Origin: Zoogloea sp041904905
GTDB taxonomy: Bacteria > Pseudomonadota > Gammaproteobacteria > Burkholderiales > Rhodocyclaceae
Length of the DNA stretch: 63,177 nt
Direction: 5' to 3'
Assembly: GCF_041904905.1 (NCBI RefSeq)
Contig: NZ_JAYRMI010000014.1
Coordinates: 1-63,177 of the forward strand
Shown here: positions 17,607-26,523 of the stretch, one piece after another
Numbering within the stretch: the first letter of the stretch is position 1
Layout: each line of letters begins with the position of its first letter
The notes under the pieces: model-generated
Seen by the model: the letters and a program-made list of their open reading frames with translations, nothing else
What the model was told of the DNA's origin: nothing
Databases searched by the model: none
Translations under genes and position numbers: made by a program

Positions 17607-18416
17607 TCATGCGTGGCTGTGCAGCCACATGCGCCACTGCTCGAACAGGGCCGGGCTGGCGGCGGCGATCACCGAGCGCTTGATGGCCGGCCCGGCGGTG
17701 AGCGGCGTGCCGCCCAGGGTGCTGTAGGCGCCACCGGCTTCGTCGAGGATCAGGCGGCCGGCAGCGTAATCCCAGAGCATCTGCCCGCCGTGGATGTAGA
17801 CGTCGAGCCGGCCGGCGGCCACGTAGCACCATTCGAGGGCGCTGGAGCCGAAGTTGCGCTGGGAGTAGTAAGGCGGGCGCACCGCCAGCTCGTCGCCCAG
17901 GTGGTGGCTGATGCGCTTGAAATCCACGCCCGCGACGGCCTCCTTGAGGTGCGCGGCGGGGCTGCGCAGGGGCAGCGCCACGTCGTTGAGCCAGGCGCCG
18001 GCCCCGCGGGCGGCGTAGAAGGCTTCGTCGGTGATGGGGTTGTAGACCACCCCGAGCTGGGTCTTGTGGTCGATGAGGTAGGCCACCGCCACGCCGAAGA
18101 AGGGAATCCCGTTGGCGAAGTTGGTGGTGCCGTCGATCGGGTCGATCACCCACAGGCCGCCCTTGCCCTGGTGCCACACCCGGCCTTGTTCTTCGGCGCT
18201 CATCTCCTCGCCGAGCACGGCGCCGGGGATGAGCCTGGGCAGGCGTTCGACCAGGGCCGCCTGGGAGGCCAGGTCGGCCTCGGTGAGCACGCTGCCGTCG
18301 GCCTTGTGCTCGCGCACGGCGCTGAGGTAGCGGGGCAGGATGGTTTCCTTGGCCATCTCGCGGACGAGATCGGCCAGGGCGCGGGCCTGGTCGAGGCGTT
18401 GGGCGGCGTTCAGCAT
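17607..18416 (-). CDS. Inositol-monophosphatase-family phosphatase
   Basis: Mg-dependent sugar- or inositol-phosphate phosphatase fold, 269 residues. The metal-site motifs G-E-E (about 69-71) and D-P-I-D-G-T-T-N-F (92-100) are intact, and W-D-Y-A-A-G near the C terminus supplies the last acidic ligand. The ATG at 18416 overlaps the end of the thioredoxin-like gene by 7 bp, so the genes are translationally coupled. It could act on inositol phosphate, 3'-phosphoadenosine phosphate or a bisphosphate of central metabolism; sequence alone does not decide. Confidence 0.88.
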   Translation of the reverse strand: MLNAAQRLDQARALADLVREMAKETILPRYLSAVREHKADGSVLTEADLASQAALVERLPRLIPGAVLGEEMSAEEQGRVWHQGKGGLWVIDPIDGTTNFANGIPFFGVAVAYLIDHKTQLGVVYNPITDEAFYAARGAGAWLNDVALPLRSPAAHLKEAVAGVDFKRISHHLGDELAVRPPYYSQRNFGSSALEWCYVAAGRLDVYIHGGQMLWDYAAGRLILDEAGGAYSTLGGTPLTAGPAIKRSVIAAASPALFEQWRMWLHSHA

Positions 18417-18970
18417 GGGGACCGCCACTTGATGGAGCAGCCGATGCTGGGGGTCTGTTCGGCCGGGCCGCGGCCGGTTTCGGCCACCTGACGCATCGCC
18501 TCGAACAGCTCGCGGCGGGCGTCTGCGGGGGCCGGCTGCTTGCCGGAGGCGTCGAGGCGGCCGCGGTACTGCAGGCCCAGGGCGGCGTCGAAGCCGAAGA
18601 AATCCGGCGTGCACACCGCGCCGTAGGCCTGGGCGACGGCCTGGCTCTCGTCGAGCAGGTAGGGGAAGGGGAAGGCCATGTCGGCGGCGATGCGCTGCAT
18701 GTTGTCCCAGGAGTCTTCGGGGTAGTCGGCCGGGTCGTTGGCCATGATGGCCACGCAGCCGATGCCCAGGCTGACCAGCTCGCGGCAGTCGCGCAGGAGG
18801 CGCGGCAGCACGGCCTTCACATAGGGGCAGTGGTTGCAGATGAACATCACCAGCAGGCCCCGGGGGCCGCGGCAGCTGGAGAGGCTGTGGGGTTTGCCGT
18901 CGACGCCGGGCAGGACGAAGTCCGGGGCGGACCAGCCGAAATCGCACAGTGGCGTGGAAAGACTGACCAT
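18410..18970 (-). CDS. Thioredoxin-fold (AhpC/TlpA-like) redox protein
   Basis: Protein of 186 residues with an AhpC/TSA-type thioredoxin fold. F-I-C-N-H-C-P-Y-V-K puts a CxxC pair at Cys45/Cys48, a pattern typical of small cytosolic thioredoxin-family proteins. No signal peptide is seen, so a cytosolic thiol reductase or peroxiredoxin-like role is likely. It is divergent from rsmE (45-bp spacer) and overlaps the phosphatase gene downstream. Confidence 0.82.
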   Translation of the reverse strand: MVSLSTPLCDFGWSAPDFVLPGVDGKPHSLSSCRGPRGLLVMFICNHCPYVKAVLPRLLRDCRELVSLGIGCVAIMANDPADYPEDSWDNMQRIAADMAFPFPYLLDESQAVAQAYGAVCTPDFFGFDAALGLQYRGRLDASGKQPAPADARRELFEAMRQVAETGRGPAEQTPSIGCSIKWRSPC

Positions 18971-19015
18971 GATCTTCGTTGAGTTTCAATCCCGTGGAGG
19001 CACGCGGATAATAGC

Positions 19016-19759
19016 ATGATGAACCCGCGCTTCTTTTGCCCCGACGGCCTTGTGCCCGATTCCGACATGCCGCTGCCGCCGGCCGTGGCCCACCATGCCG
19101 AGCGCGTCCTGCGCCTGGCGGTGGGCGATGCGGTGACCCTCTTCGACGGCCGCGGCGGCGAGTGCGCGGCCACCCTCGTCGCCCTGGGCAGGCAGCCCGT
19201 CGCCCGGCTGGGGCCGCGCTTCGACACCGAGCGGGAATCCCCGCTGGCGATCACCCTGGTGCAGGCGCTGGCGAGCGCCGACAAGATGGACTGGGTGGTG
19301 CAGAAGGCGGTGGAGCTGGGCGTTGCGGCGATCCAGCCGGTGGCGGCCGAGCGTTCGGTGCTCAAGCTGTCGGGCGACCGGGCCGACAAGCGCCTCGCCC
19401 ACTGGCGGCAGATCGCCGTGTCGGCCTGCGAGCAATCCGGCCGCAACCGGGTGCCCGAGGTGGGCGAGATACTGCCGCTGGGCAGGTATCTGGCCCAGGA
19501 TTTTGCCGGCACGCGGATGATCCTCGCGCCCGGCGCGGAGGGGGCGCTGGCGCGCAAGCCGCGCCCGACCGGGCCGGTGGCGATTCTGATCGGGCCGGAG
19601 GGCGGCTGGTCGCCGGCCGAGCTGGCGCTGGCCGATCGCGCTGGCTGCGCGCCGCTGGCCCTGGGGCCGCGGGTGCTGCGCACCGAAACCGCGGGCCTCG
19701 CGGCCATCGCGGCCATGCAAACCCTGTGGGGCGATTTCCCGGGAGATGCCGATGTTTGA
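19016..19759 (+). CDS. rsmE: 16S rRNA (uracil1498-N3)-methyltransferase
   Basis: SPOUT-family enzyme methylating N3 of U1498 in 16S rRNA. The 247 residues fit the family. The knotted SAM site is visible as I-L-I-G-P-E-G-G-W, then L-G-P-R-V-L-R-T-E-T-A near the C terminus. Two adjacent ATG codons (19016 and 19019) could both start. The 3' end overlaps pap by 14 bp. Confidence 0.95.
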   Translation: MMNPRFFCPDGLVPDSDMPLPPAVAHHAERVLRLAVGDAVTLFDGRGGECAATLVALGRQPVARLGPRFDTERESPLAITLVQALASADKMDWVVQKAVELGVAAIQPVAAERSVLKLSGDRADKRLAHWRQIAVSACEQSGRNRVPEVGEILPLGRYLAQDFAGTRMILAPGAEGALARKPRPTGPVAILIGPEGGWSPAELALADRAGCAPLALGPRVLRTETAGLAAIAAMQTLWGDFPGDADV

Positions 19760-21239
19760 ATCCGCCGAGCTGGGCCACACCCTGTCGAAAGAGGAGTACG
19801 CGGCCATCGAGCCGCAGCTGCGCACCGATCTGCTGGGCGCCCAGCTCGATCTGCTCGAGCACAAGGATTTCGCCACCGTGATCCTCATCAACGGGATCGA
19901 CGGCGCCGGGCGGGGCGAGACGGTGAACCTGCTCAACGAGTGGATGGACCCGCGCCACATCGAGGTGCACGCCTTCGATCAGCCTACCGACGAGGAACGC
20001 CAGCGGCCCTTCCTGTGGCGCTTCTGGCGGGCGCTGCCGGCCAAGGGCAAGATCGGCATCCTGTTCGGCAACTGGTATTCCGAGCCCATCGCCGAGCGCA
20101 GCTTCGGGCGCATCAAGAAGGCGCGCCTCGATCAGCGCTTGTCGGAGTTCAACCGTTTCGAGGCGATGCTGGCCGCCGAGGGCGTGCTGCTCGTCAAGTT
20201 CTGGTTCCACCTGTCCCGTGCCGGCCAGAAGAAGCGCCTCAAGGCGCTGGAGGCCAACCCGGATACCCGCTGGCGGGTGCGCGAGGCGGACTGGGAGATC
20301 TACGAGCACTACGACCGCTATCGCGAGGTGGCCGAACATGTGCTGCGCCGCACCAGCACCGGCATCGCGCCGTGGGTGATCGTCGACGGCAGCGACCCCC
20401 AGTACCGGGCGGTGCATGTGGGGCGCACGCTGCTCGATGGGCTGCAGCGGCGCATCGCCCATGTGCGCAAGGGCTTCCGCCAGCGCCAGACGGCCGCCCC
20501 GCTGGTGGCCGCGCCGGACGCGCGCAACCTGCTCAACGCGCTGGTGCTCGACCAGCCGATGGACAAGAAGGACTACGAGCGCCAGCTCGAGAAGCTCCAG
20601 GGCCGGCTGGCGCTGGCGGTGCGCAGCGAGGCCTTCGCCAGGCGCAGCCTGGTGCTGGTGTTCGAGGGCATGGACGCCGCCGGCAAGGGCGGGGCGATCC
20701 GACGCGTCACCGCCGCGCTCGACACCCGCCAGTATCATGTGGTTCCGATTGCCGCGCCGTCGGACGAGGAGCGCGCCCAGCCCTACCTGTGGCGCTTCTG
20801 GCGGCGTCTGCCGCGCCAGGGCAAGGCGGCGATCTTCGACCGCTCCTGGTACGGCCGGGTGCTGGTGGAGCGGGTGGAGGGCTTCTGCTCCGAGGCCGAC
20901 TGGATGCGCGCCTACGCCGAGATCAACGATTTCGAGGATCAGCTGGTGTCGGCCGGGGCCATCGTGGTCAAGTTCTGGCTGTCGGTGAGCGACGCGGAGC
21001 AGCTGCGCCGCTTCAAGGCCCGCGAGGAGGAGGCCTTCAAGCGCTACAAGATCACCCCGGACGACTGGCGCAACCGCGAGAAGTGGCCCCAGTATGCGCC
21101 CGCGGTGTGCGACATGATCGACCGCACCAGCACCGAAAATGCCGCCTGGACCCTCGTCGAGGCCGATAACAAATATTATGCGCGGGTAAAGATTCTGCGC
21201 GTCCTGGTCGATAAGCTCGAATCGGCCCTGAAGTGCTGA
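19746..21239 (+). CDS. pap: Polyphosphate:AMP phosphotransferase (two-domain PPK2)
   Basis: Transfers phosphate from polyphosphate to AMP, giving ADP. Its 497 residues comprise two fused PPK2 domains. The C-terminal half has a canonical Walker A (G-M-D-A-A-G-K-G-G) with a following R-S-W-Y-G-R lid segment. The N-terminal half has a modified version (G-I-D-G-A-G-R-G-E, Lys to Arg) and N-W-Y in the lid. Class II PPK2 enzymes have this double architecture. Either ATG 19746 or ATG 19752 could start. The overlap with rsmE suggests coupling. It points to polyphosphate metabolism as an energy store. Confidence 0.92.
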   Translation: MPMFESAELGHTLSKEEYAAIEPQLRTDLLGAQLDLLEHKDFATVILINGIDGAGRGETVNLLNEWMDPRHIEVHAFDQPTDEERQRPFLWRFWRALPAKGKIGILFGNWYSEPIAERSFGRIKKARLDQRLSEFNRFEAMLAAEGVLLVKFWFHLSRAGQKKRLKALEANPDTRWRVREADWEIYEHYDRYREVAEHVLRRTSTGIAPWVIVDGSDPQYRAVHVGRTLLDGLQRRIAHVRKGFRQRQTAAPLVAAPDARNLLNALVLDQPMDKKDYERQLEKLQGRLALAVRSEAFARRSLVLVFEGMDAAGKGGAIRRVTAALDTRQYHVVPIAAPSDEERAQPYLWRFWRRLPRQGKAAIFDRSWYGRVLVERVEGFCSEADWMRAYAEINDFEDQLVSAGAIVVKFWLSVSDAEQLRRFKAREEEAFKRYKITPDDWRNREKWPQYAPAVCDMIDRTSTENAAWTLVEADNKYYARVKILRVLVDKLESALKC

Positions 21240-21270
21240 CCCGGACAGACCGGTTGCCCGATCACTTTCC

Positions 21271-22641
21271 ATGGCTGTGGAACATTCCGTGAATTCACCC
21301 GACAACTCGCCGGCGCTCGTGCCGAACAACGATCTCTCCCAGCGCTTCGTGGCCTGGGTGCGGGCGGCTGCGCCCTTCATCCACGCCTTCCGCGGCAAGA
21401 CCTTCGTGCTGGGCTTCGGCGGTGAGGTGGCCGCCGGCCAGCTCGCCGAGAAGCTGGCCTACGACTGCAACCTGCTGGCCGCGCTGGGCGTGCGTCTGGT
21501 GCTGGTGCACGGGGCGCGTCCGCAGATCGAGGCAGAGCTGGCCCGCCGCGGGCTGACTCCGCGCTACCACCGCGGCCTGCGGGTGACCGACGCCGCGGCC
21601 CTCGAGTGCGTGAAGGCGGCGGTGGCGGTGACCCGCATCGAGGTGGAGGCGCTGCTCTCCCAGGGCCTGCCCAACACGCCGATGGCCGGCAGCTACATGC
21701 GCGTGACCGGCGGCAACTTCGTCACCGCCAAGCCGGTGGGGGTGGTGGATGGGGTCGATTACGGCTTCACCGGCACGGTGCGCAAGGTGATCGCCGAGGA
21801 GATCGCCGCCGACCTGGATCAGCAGAACGTGGTGCTGATGTCGTCGCTGGGGGTGTCGCCGGCGGGCGAACTCTTCAACATGAGCATGGAGGCGGTGGCC
21901 GAGGCGGTCGCCATCGCCCTGAAGGCCGAGAAGCTGATCTACCTGTGCGACGCGCCGGGGCTGCTCGACAAGAACGGCAGCCTGATCGAGGCCATCACCG
22001 CCGACGACGCCGAGGCCATGCTGAAGGCCGGCGAGGGGATGACCGAGGATCTCGACCTGTACCTGCCCTGCGCGATCCGCGCGGTGCGCAGCGGCGTGGG
22101 CCGCGCCCACCTGATCGACCGGGACAAGGACGGCGGCCTGCTGCTGGAGTTCTTCACCCCGCTGGGGGTGGGCACGGTGCTCACCCGCGACCCCCTGTTC
22201 CGTCTGCGCGAGGCGACCATCGAGGACGTGGGCGCGCTGGGTGCGGTGATCGCGCCGATGGAGGCCGACGGCACCCTGGTGCGGCGCAGCCGCGAGCGCC
22301 TGGAGGCCGAGATCGAACGCTTCACCGTCGTCGAGTACGACGGCGTGCTGGTGGGCTGCGCCGCGCTGTACCCCTTCATCGACGAGCGTGCCGCCGAGAT
22401 GGCCTGCGTGGCCGTGGTGCCGGAGCACCGCCGGGCCGGGCTGGGCGAGATGCTGCTCAAGCGCATCGAATCGCGGGCGCGGGCGATTGGCGTCGAGCGG
22501 CTGTTCGTGCTCACCACCCGTACCTCCGACTGGTTCCGGGAGCGGGGTTTCCGGCAGGCGCCGCCCGAGGAGCTGCCGCGCCAGAAGCGCGAAATGTACG
22601 ACGTGAGCCGTCGTTCCAAGGTTTTCATGAAAACGCTGTGA
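21271..22641 (+). CDS. argA: Amino-acid N-acetyltransferase (N-acetylglutamate synthase)
   Basis: First step of arginine synthesis: acetyl-CoA + glutamate to N-acetylglutamate. The 456 residues show the classical fusion of an N-terminal amino-acid-kinase-like domain (G-F-G-G-E-V, L-V-H-G-A-R-P-Q-I) that binds arginine, and a C-terminal GNAT domain (V-V-P-E-H-R-R-A-G-L-G, acetyl-CoA loop). Length and order match ArgA of proteobacteria. It lies 31 bp after pap. Confidence 0.95.
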   Translation: MAVEHSVNSPDNSPALVPNNDLSQRFVAWVRAAAPFIHAFRGKTFVLGFGGEVAAGQLAEKLAYDCNLLAALGVRLVLVHGARPQIEAELARRGLTPRYHRGLRVTDAAALECVKAAVAVTRIEVEALLSQGLPNTPMAGSYMRVTGGNFVTAKPVGVVDGVDYGFTGTVRKVIAEEIAADLDQQNVVLMSSLGVSPAGELFNMSMEAVAEAVAIALKAEKLIYLCDAPGLLDKNGSLIEAITADDAEAMLKAGEGMTEDLDLYLPCAIRAVRSGVGRAHLIDRDKDGGLLLEFFTPLGVGTVLTRDPLFRLREATIEDVGALGAVIAPMEADGTLVRRSRERLEAEIERFTVVEYDGVLVGCAALYPFIDERAAEMACVAVVPEHRRAGLGEMLLKRIESRARAIGVERLFVLTTRTSDWFRERGFRQAPPEELPRQKREMYDVSRRSKVFMKTL

Positions 22642-22666
22642 GCGGCGCTGCCGCGAAAGTGACTGT

Positions 22667-24313
22667 GTGAGCCTCCAACGCCTTTGCCCGATCGTTCCGT
22701 TCCGTCTCCTCCGGCTGGCCGGCATCGGGGCGGGTGGCCTGCTGCCGGCGTCGTCTGCCTGGGCCGCGCTGCCCGAGGCGTTCGCCTCGCCGGTGGCGAC
22801 GGCGTCCGCCGGCCTGGCCACCCTGCTCGCGGTGGGTGGCGGCATCCACCTGATGCGCCTGCGGCGGCGGCTGGCCCGCTGCGAGGCGGAGCTGGCCGGA
22901 CGGCTGCCCGCGATGCCGCCGGCCGTGCCCGACAATCGGCCGGCACCGCCCGCCGAGGAGGTTGGCCGGCACTTCCAGCGGGCGGTGGCGGATGGCCTGA
23001 ACCTCGAAGGCTGGGTGGATCGGGACGGCCGCTTCTTCTGGGTGAGCCAGATCATCGAGCGGCACACCGGGCGTAGCGTGGCCGAGGTGCTGGCCGGCGA
23101 TTTCGTCGATCTGGTGGTGTACGAGCGCGACCGGGCTTATTGCCGGGATCAGATCCGGCGCGCGCTGTCCGACGAGCGGATCGGCGAGTCCGAGCTGCGG
23201 CTGGTCGGCGGCAGCCGGGGCGTGCAGTGGATGAGCTGCCACTGGCAGCCGATCCGCGACGACGAGGGCCGCCTGCTGGGGTTGCGGGTGACGATGAGCG
23301 ACATCCAGGCGCGCAAGGAGGCGGAGTACAAGCTCCTCGAAACCGTCGCCGCCCTGCGCCGCGCCCAGGCGCTGTCCGAGCACTACCTGCGGCGCAGCAA
23401 CGAGGAGCGCTCGCGCCTGTCGGCGCTGCTCGACGTGGTGCGGATGGGCATCCTGTTCATGGACACCGACCGGCGGGTGGTCTACTGCAACCGCGCCCTT
23501 CACGACATCTGGGGCATGTGCGACGGGGACAGCTTCGTCGGCGTGCGCGACGTGGTGCTCCAGCAGCACGTGCTGCAGTTCGTGGCCGATCCGGTGGCCT
23601 ACATGGCCCACGTGAGCGAGGTGCTGCAGCACCGGGCACCCAGCGAGCCCTACGAGATCGTCTTCCGCGACGGGCGGGTTGTCACCGATTTCTCGCGGGT
23701 GGTGCCGGGGCCCGACGGCGGGCGCTCCCTTGGCCGGATCTGGGTGTTCGAGGACGTGACCGAGCAGCGGCGGGTGGCCGGCCAGCTGCTGCACATGGCC
23801 GAGCGCGACCCCCTCACCAACCTCTACAACCGCCGGCGCTTCCACGAGGAGCTGGAGCGGATGCTCGCCGACGGGCGCCGTCACCGGGAGTGCGTCGGCC
23901 TGCTCGCCATCGATCTGGACGGCTTCAAGCCGGTGAACGACCGCTTCGGTCATCAGGCGGGGGATCAGGTGCTGGTGGATCTGGCCACCGAACTGAGCGC
24001 CGTGGTGCGGCGCAACGAGATGTTCTTCCGGCTGGGGGGCGACGAGTTCGCCATTCTGGTGCCGTCGGCCTCGGCCGGCGAGGTCTCCGAGCTGGCCCGG
24101 CGCCTGTGCGCCTGCATCGCCGGGCTATGCTTCAGTTTCGACGGCAAGTCGGCCGGTGTCACCGCCAGCATCGGGATCGCCCTGTCCACCTTCAACGGGG
24201 ACGACCCGGGGAGCCTGATCGGTGCCGCCGACCGGGCGATGTACCTGGCCAAATCCCTGGGGGGCGACTGCTGGGAGTTCGCCCGGGAGGCGGTGGGCGA
24301 GCCGGTGGCGTGA
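22667..24313 (+). CDS. Membrane-anchored PAS-PAS-GGDEF diguanylate cyclase
   Basis: Protein of 548 residues, GTG start. N-terminal hydrophobic segments (about 12-65) suggest one or two membrane helices. Two PAS/PAC modules follow (about 105-215 and 250-375). The GGDEF domain is intact (R-L-G-G-D-E-F), but the upstream inhibitory site reads R-R-N-E rather than RxxD, so feedback control may be weak. It should make c-di-GMP in response to a cytoplasmic PAS signal. The architecture differs from the PilJ-type cyclase at 7.5 kb. Confidence 0.87.
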   Translation: MSLQRLCPIVPFRLLRLAGIGAGGLLPASSAWAALPEAFASPVATASAGLATLLAVGGGIHLMRLRRRLARCEAELAGRLPAMPPAVPDNRPAPPAEEVGRHFQRAVADGLNLEGWVDRDGRFFWVSQIIERHTGRSVAEVLAGDFVDLVVYERDRAYCRDQIRRALSDERIGESELRLVGGSRGVQWMSCHWQPIRDDEGRLLGLRVTMSDIQARKEAEYKLLETVAALRRAQALSEHYLRRSNEERSRLSALLDVVRMGILFMDTDRRVVYCNRALHDIWGMCDGDSFVGVRDVVLQQHVLQFVADPVAYMAHVSEVLQHRAPSEPYEIVFRDGRVVTDFSRVVPGPDGGRSLGRIWVFEDVTEQRRVAGQLLHMAERDPLTNLYNRRRFHEELERMLADGRRHRECVGLLAIDLDGFKPVNDRFGHQAGDQVLVDLATELSAVVRRNEMFFRLGGDEFAILVPSASAGEVSELARRLCACIAGLCFSFDGKSAGVTASIGIALSTFNGDDPGSLIGAADRAMYLAKSLGGDCWEFAREAVGEPVA

Positions 24314-24354
24314 GCGGTGCCGCTTGCCGGATCGCCCAAAGCCGGCGCTCACCC

Positions 24355-24360
24355 TATAAT
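24355..24360 (+). promoter_or_regulatory. Candidate -10 box of yggX
   Basis: A perfect TATAAT 61 bp before the yggX start in otherwise GC-rich sequence. No good -35 is seen at 16-18 bp. An 8-bp inverted repeat (24370-24377 with 24390-24397) follows in the presumed leader. Confidence 0.45.
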
Positions 24361-24420
24361 CACGGCACCTGCCGGCGGCGCGTTTCCTTCGCCGGCATCC
24401 CCAAACTGACGAGGTGAAAC

Positions 24421-24693
24421 ATGGCACGGATGGTCAATTGTGTGAAGCTCGGCCGTGAGGCCGAAGGTCTGGATGTTCCGCCGCTCCCCGGCGATCTGGG
24501 CAAGCGCGTCTTCGAGAACGTCTCCAAGGAAGGCTGGCAGCAGTGGGTGCGGCATCAGACGATGCTCATCAACGAGAACCGGCTCAACCTGATGGATGCC
24601 CGCGCCCGCAAGTACCTGGCCGAGCAGATGGAGCGTTACTTCTTCGCCGGCGACGCCGACCAGATCAGCGGTTACGTGCCGCCCAAGGCGTAA
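24421..24693 (+). CDS. yggX: Oxidative-damage protection / Fe(II) trafficking protein
   Basis: Small cytosolic protein of 90 residues, the usual family length, that protects iron-sulfur clusters and takes part in iron traffic. The family Cys near the N terminus is Cys7 (M-V-N-C-V-K-L). The conserved segments P-P-L-P-G-D-L-G, W-Q-Q-W-V-R-H-Q-T-M-L-I-N-E and R-L-N-L are present. It has its own -10 candidate and a strong terminator. Confidence 0.96.
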   Translation: MARMVNCVKLGREAEGLDVPPLPGDLGKRVFENVSKEGWQQWVRHQTMLINENRLNLMDARARKYLAEQMERYFFAGDADQISGYVPPKA

Positions 24694-24734
24694 GCCCGCA
24701 GACCGGCCCGGCGTTGCTGCCGGCAGCTGGCGCG

Positions 24735-24754
24735 ACGGCCCCTTCGGGGGCCGT
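24735..24754 (+). terminator. Intrinsic terminator of yggX
   Basis: An 8-bp stem closed by C(TTCG)G and followed by TTTCATTTT. It lies between the convergent ends of yggX and the FlhB-like gene. Confidence 0.9.
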
Positions 24755-24756
24755 TT

Positions 24757-25059
24757 TCATTTTGGGGGCGGGACGGTGCCGTTCTGGCCGCTCTCGATGG
24801 CGTACAGCCAGGCCAGCAACTCGGCGACCGCCACGTAAAGCTCGGGCGGGATGCGGGCGTCCAGATCCACCTGCATGAGCAGCGCGACCAGCTCGGGGGA
24901 TTCGTGGACGTACACGCCGGCCTCCTTGGCCCGGCTGACGATCTCGGCGGCGATCAGGCCGCGGCCCTTGGCCACCACGGTGGGCGCCGCCTGGCCGGCG
25001 GTGTAGGCCAGGGCGACCGCTTCGGCGCGCTGCTCGCCCGGGTGCTCGGGGCGGTTCAT
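24757..25059 (-). CDS. FlhB C-terminal-domain-like export switch protein
   Basis: Protein of 100 residues from the ATG at 25059; the frame is open further upstream but overlaps the fliK-like gene. It resembles the cytoplasmic C-terminal domain of FlhB/YscU after its autocleavage site: A-V-A-L-A-Y, A-P-x-V-V-A-K-G-x-G-L-I-A, then H-E-S-P-E-L-V-A-L-L and I-P-P-E-L-Y. The membrane part and NPTH site are absent, as in stand-alone FlhB2/YlqH proteins. It overlaps the fliK-like gene by 4 bp. A role in export-specificity switching is inferred from family and context. Confidence 0.85.
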   Translation of the reverse strand: MNRPEHPGEQRAEAVALAYTAGQAAPTVVAKGRGLIAAEIVSRAKEAGVYVHESPELVALLMQVDLDARIPPELYVAVAELLAWLYAIESGQNGTVPPPK

Positions 25060-26129
25060 GGGGGGCTCCGGCGTTCGGCGACGAGGCCGGTGAGGGGCAC
25101 GTTGGCGGCAGCGAGGGCGTCGGCCAGCCGGGTCTGGCCGGCATCGAGAGCGTCGCGGGTGGTGTCGCTGTCGGCGATCAGGCGCACCGCCACGCCGGCG
25201 GGGGTGAGGTGGAGCCTGGCCTCCACGCCGCCCAGGCTGGGCAGGCTGAGGCGCAGGGTGGTGTTCCAGTAGGGTTCGGCCGCGTCGTCGGCGCCGGCGC
25301 GATCCTGCTCCGGGTCTTCGATCTCCCATTCCATCATCTGGCCGGGCCACACTTGACCCTGCCACACCATGTGCTGGGTGGCGATGGCGTCGAGTTGCTG
25401 GTGGACCAGCGGCACGAGGCGTTCGGGGATGGGGGAGGGGGTGTCGGCCGCAGTGGGGCGGGCGGCGGGTGCGCTGGCGGCGGGTTCGGCCGTCTCGGGC
25501 GGCGGGGCGGTCGCGGGGGCGTCGGCCGGCCCGGCGGGCTTGAGGCGCCCCTGGGGTTCCTGCCGCAGGCTGGCGGTGTCGAGCTGCCCGGCGATCCAGC
25601 GCGCCTGGTGGGATTCGTAGAACAGGCCGCTCTGGCCGACCGCGCTGCCGAGCCGGGCGGCGAGCTGGGCGGCGCCGGCGCCGGACGCGGGGGGCGCGGG
25701 GAGCAGCGGCTCGCCGCCGGCCAGGCTGGCGGTGGCGGCGGCAGGCTGGCCGGTGAGCAGAAAGCTGATGAGCTTGCCGGCCTGGCTGAGGGCCGGGCGG
25801 GCGTCGGGGGCGGTGCCCGCGGTGGGCTGGGCGAGGGTGGCGAAGACCGCCCGGGGGGTGACGTGGCTGACGACCAGTTCGAGGGTGTCGCCGGCCTTGA
25901 CGGACTGGGGCAGCGCCAGGGTGACCTCGCGGCCATCGACGCGGGCGAGGTAGGTGTTGTCGGCCGCGGTGGCGTGGAGGCTGGCGACGATGCGCTGGCC
26001 GGGGGTGAAGTCGGGGAAGCGGTCGGAGATGCCCTTGACGCGGGCGAGCGGGGCGACGCTGGGCTCGCCCTGGAAGAAGCTGGCCTCGGTGAGCATCCGG
26101 AGGCGGGCTGCGAGATCGCTGGGGATCAT
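25056..26129 (-). CDS. fliK: FliK-like flagellar hook-length control protein
   Basis: Protein of 357 residues. The N-terminal half (about 50-110) is a small beta-rich segment, the middle is Ala/Pro-rich and low complexity, and the C terminus (about 265-355) has the FliK pattern with L-P-x-L-G-G-V-E-A-R-L and L-x-A-L-x-A-A-N-V-P-L. FliK proteins act as secreted rulers and trigger the export switch through FlhB. Its position between fliT and the FlhB-like gene supports this. The variable N-terminal part makes a FliK paralogue possible. Confidence 0.78.
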   Translation of the reverse strand: MIPSDLAARLRMLTEASFFQGEPSVAPLARVKGISDRFPDFTPGQRIVASLHATAADNTYLARVDGREVTLALPQSVKAGDTLELVVSHVTPRAVFATLAQPTAGTAPDARPALSQAGKLISFLLTGQPAAATASLAGGEPLLPAPPASGAGAAQLAARLGSAVGQSGLFYESHQARWIAGQLDTASLRQEPQGRLKPAGPADAPATAPPPETAEPAASAPAARPTAADTPSPIPERLVPLVHQQLDAIATQHMVWQGQVWPGQMMEWEIEDPEQDRAGADDAAEPYWNTTLRLSLPSLGGVEARLHLTPAGVAVRLIADSDTTRDALDAGQTRLADALAAANVPLTGLVAERRSPP

Positions 26130-26160
26130 GACGTGGCCCCGTCAGCCCGCCCTGGCCGGA

Positions 26161-26505
26161 TCAGTTGTCGGTGTCGGTGCCGTAGGCGTCGCGCACCTGA
26201 CGTTCCCGGGTGCCGCCGGAGAGCAGCTGGCGGACGCTGTCCATCCAGGGTTCGGTATGGACGCGGACTTCCTTGTCGTCGTCGAGGATGCGCCGGATCA
26301 GGGCGATCTTGCGGGCGCGCTCGTCTTCGGACATGCGGCGGGGGCGGCTGGGAAAGGCCAGGGCTTCCTCCACCCCGATGCGGTCGCGCAGGGAGGCGAC
26401 CTGCTTTTCGAGGCGGGTGAGGCGGTCCCAGTCGTTGGCGCGGGCGGCATCCACCATCTCGGTGGAGTAGTTGCTCATCTGTTCCAGAAGGGCGAGGGAA
26501 CTCAT
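26161..26505 (-). CDS. fliT: Flagellar export chaperone FliT
   Basis: Small helical protein of 114 residues downstream of fliS. In the family FliT binds the filament cap FliD and the master regulator FlhDC. Evidence is mostly context plus the helical pattern (L-x-L-L-E-Q-M...W-D-R-L-T-R-L-E, then I-L-x-D-D). A spacer of 18 bp separates it from fliS. Confidence 0.82.
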   Translation of the reverse strand: MSSLALLEQMSNYSTEMVDAARANDWDRLTRLEKQVASLRDRIGVEEALAFPSRPRRMSEDERARKIALIRRILDDDKEVRVHTEPWMDSVRQLLSGGTRERQVRDAYGTDTDN

Positions 26506-26523
26506 GAAGTTTTCTCCGGCAAT

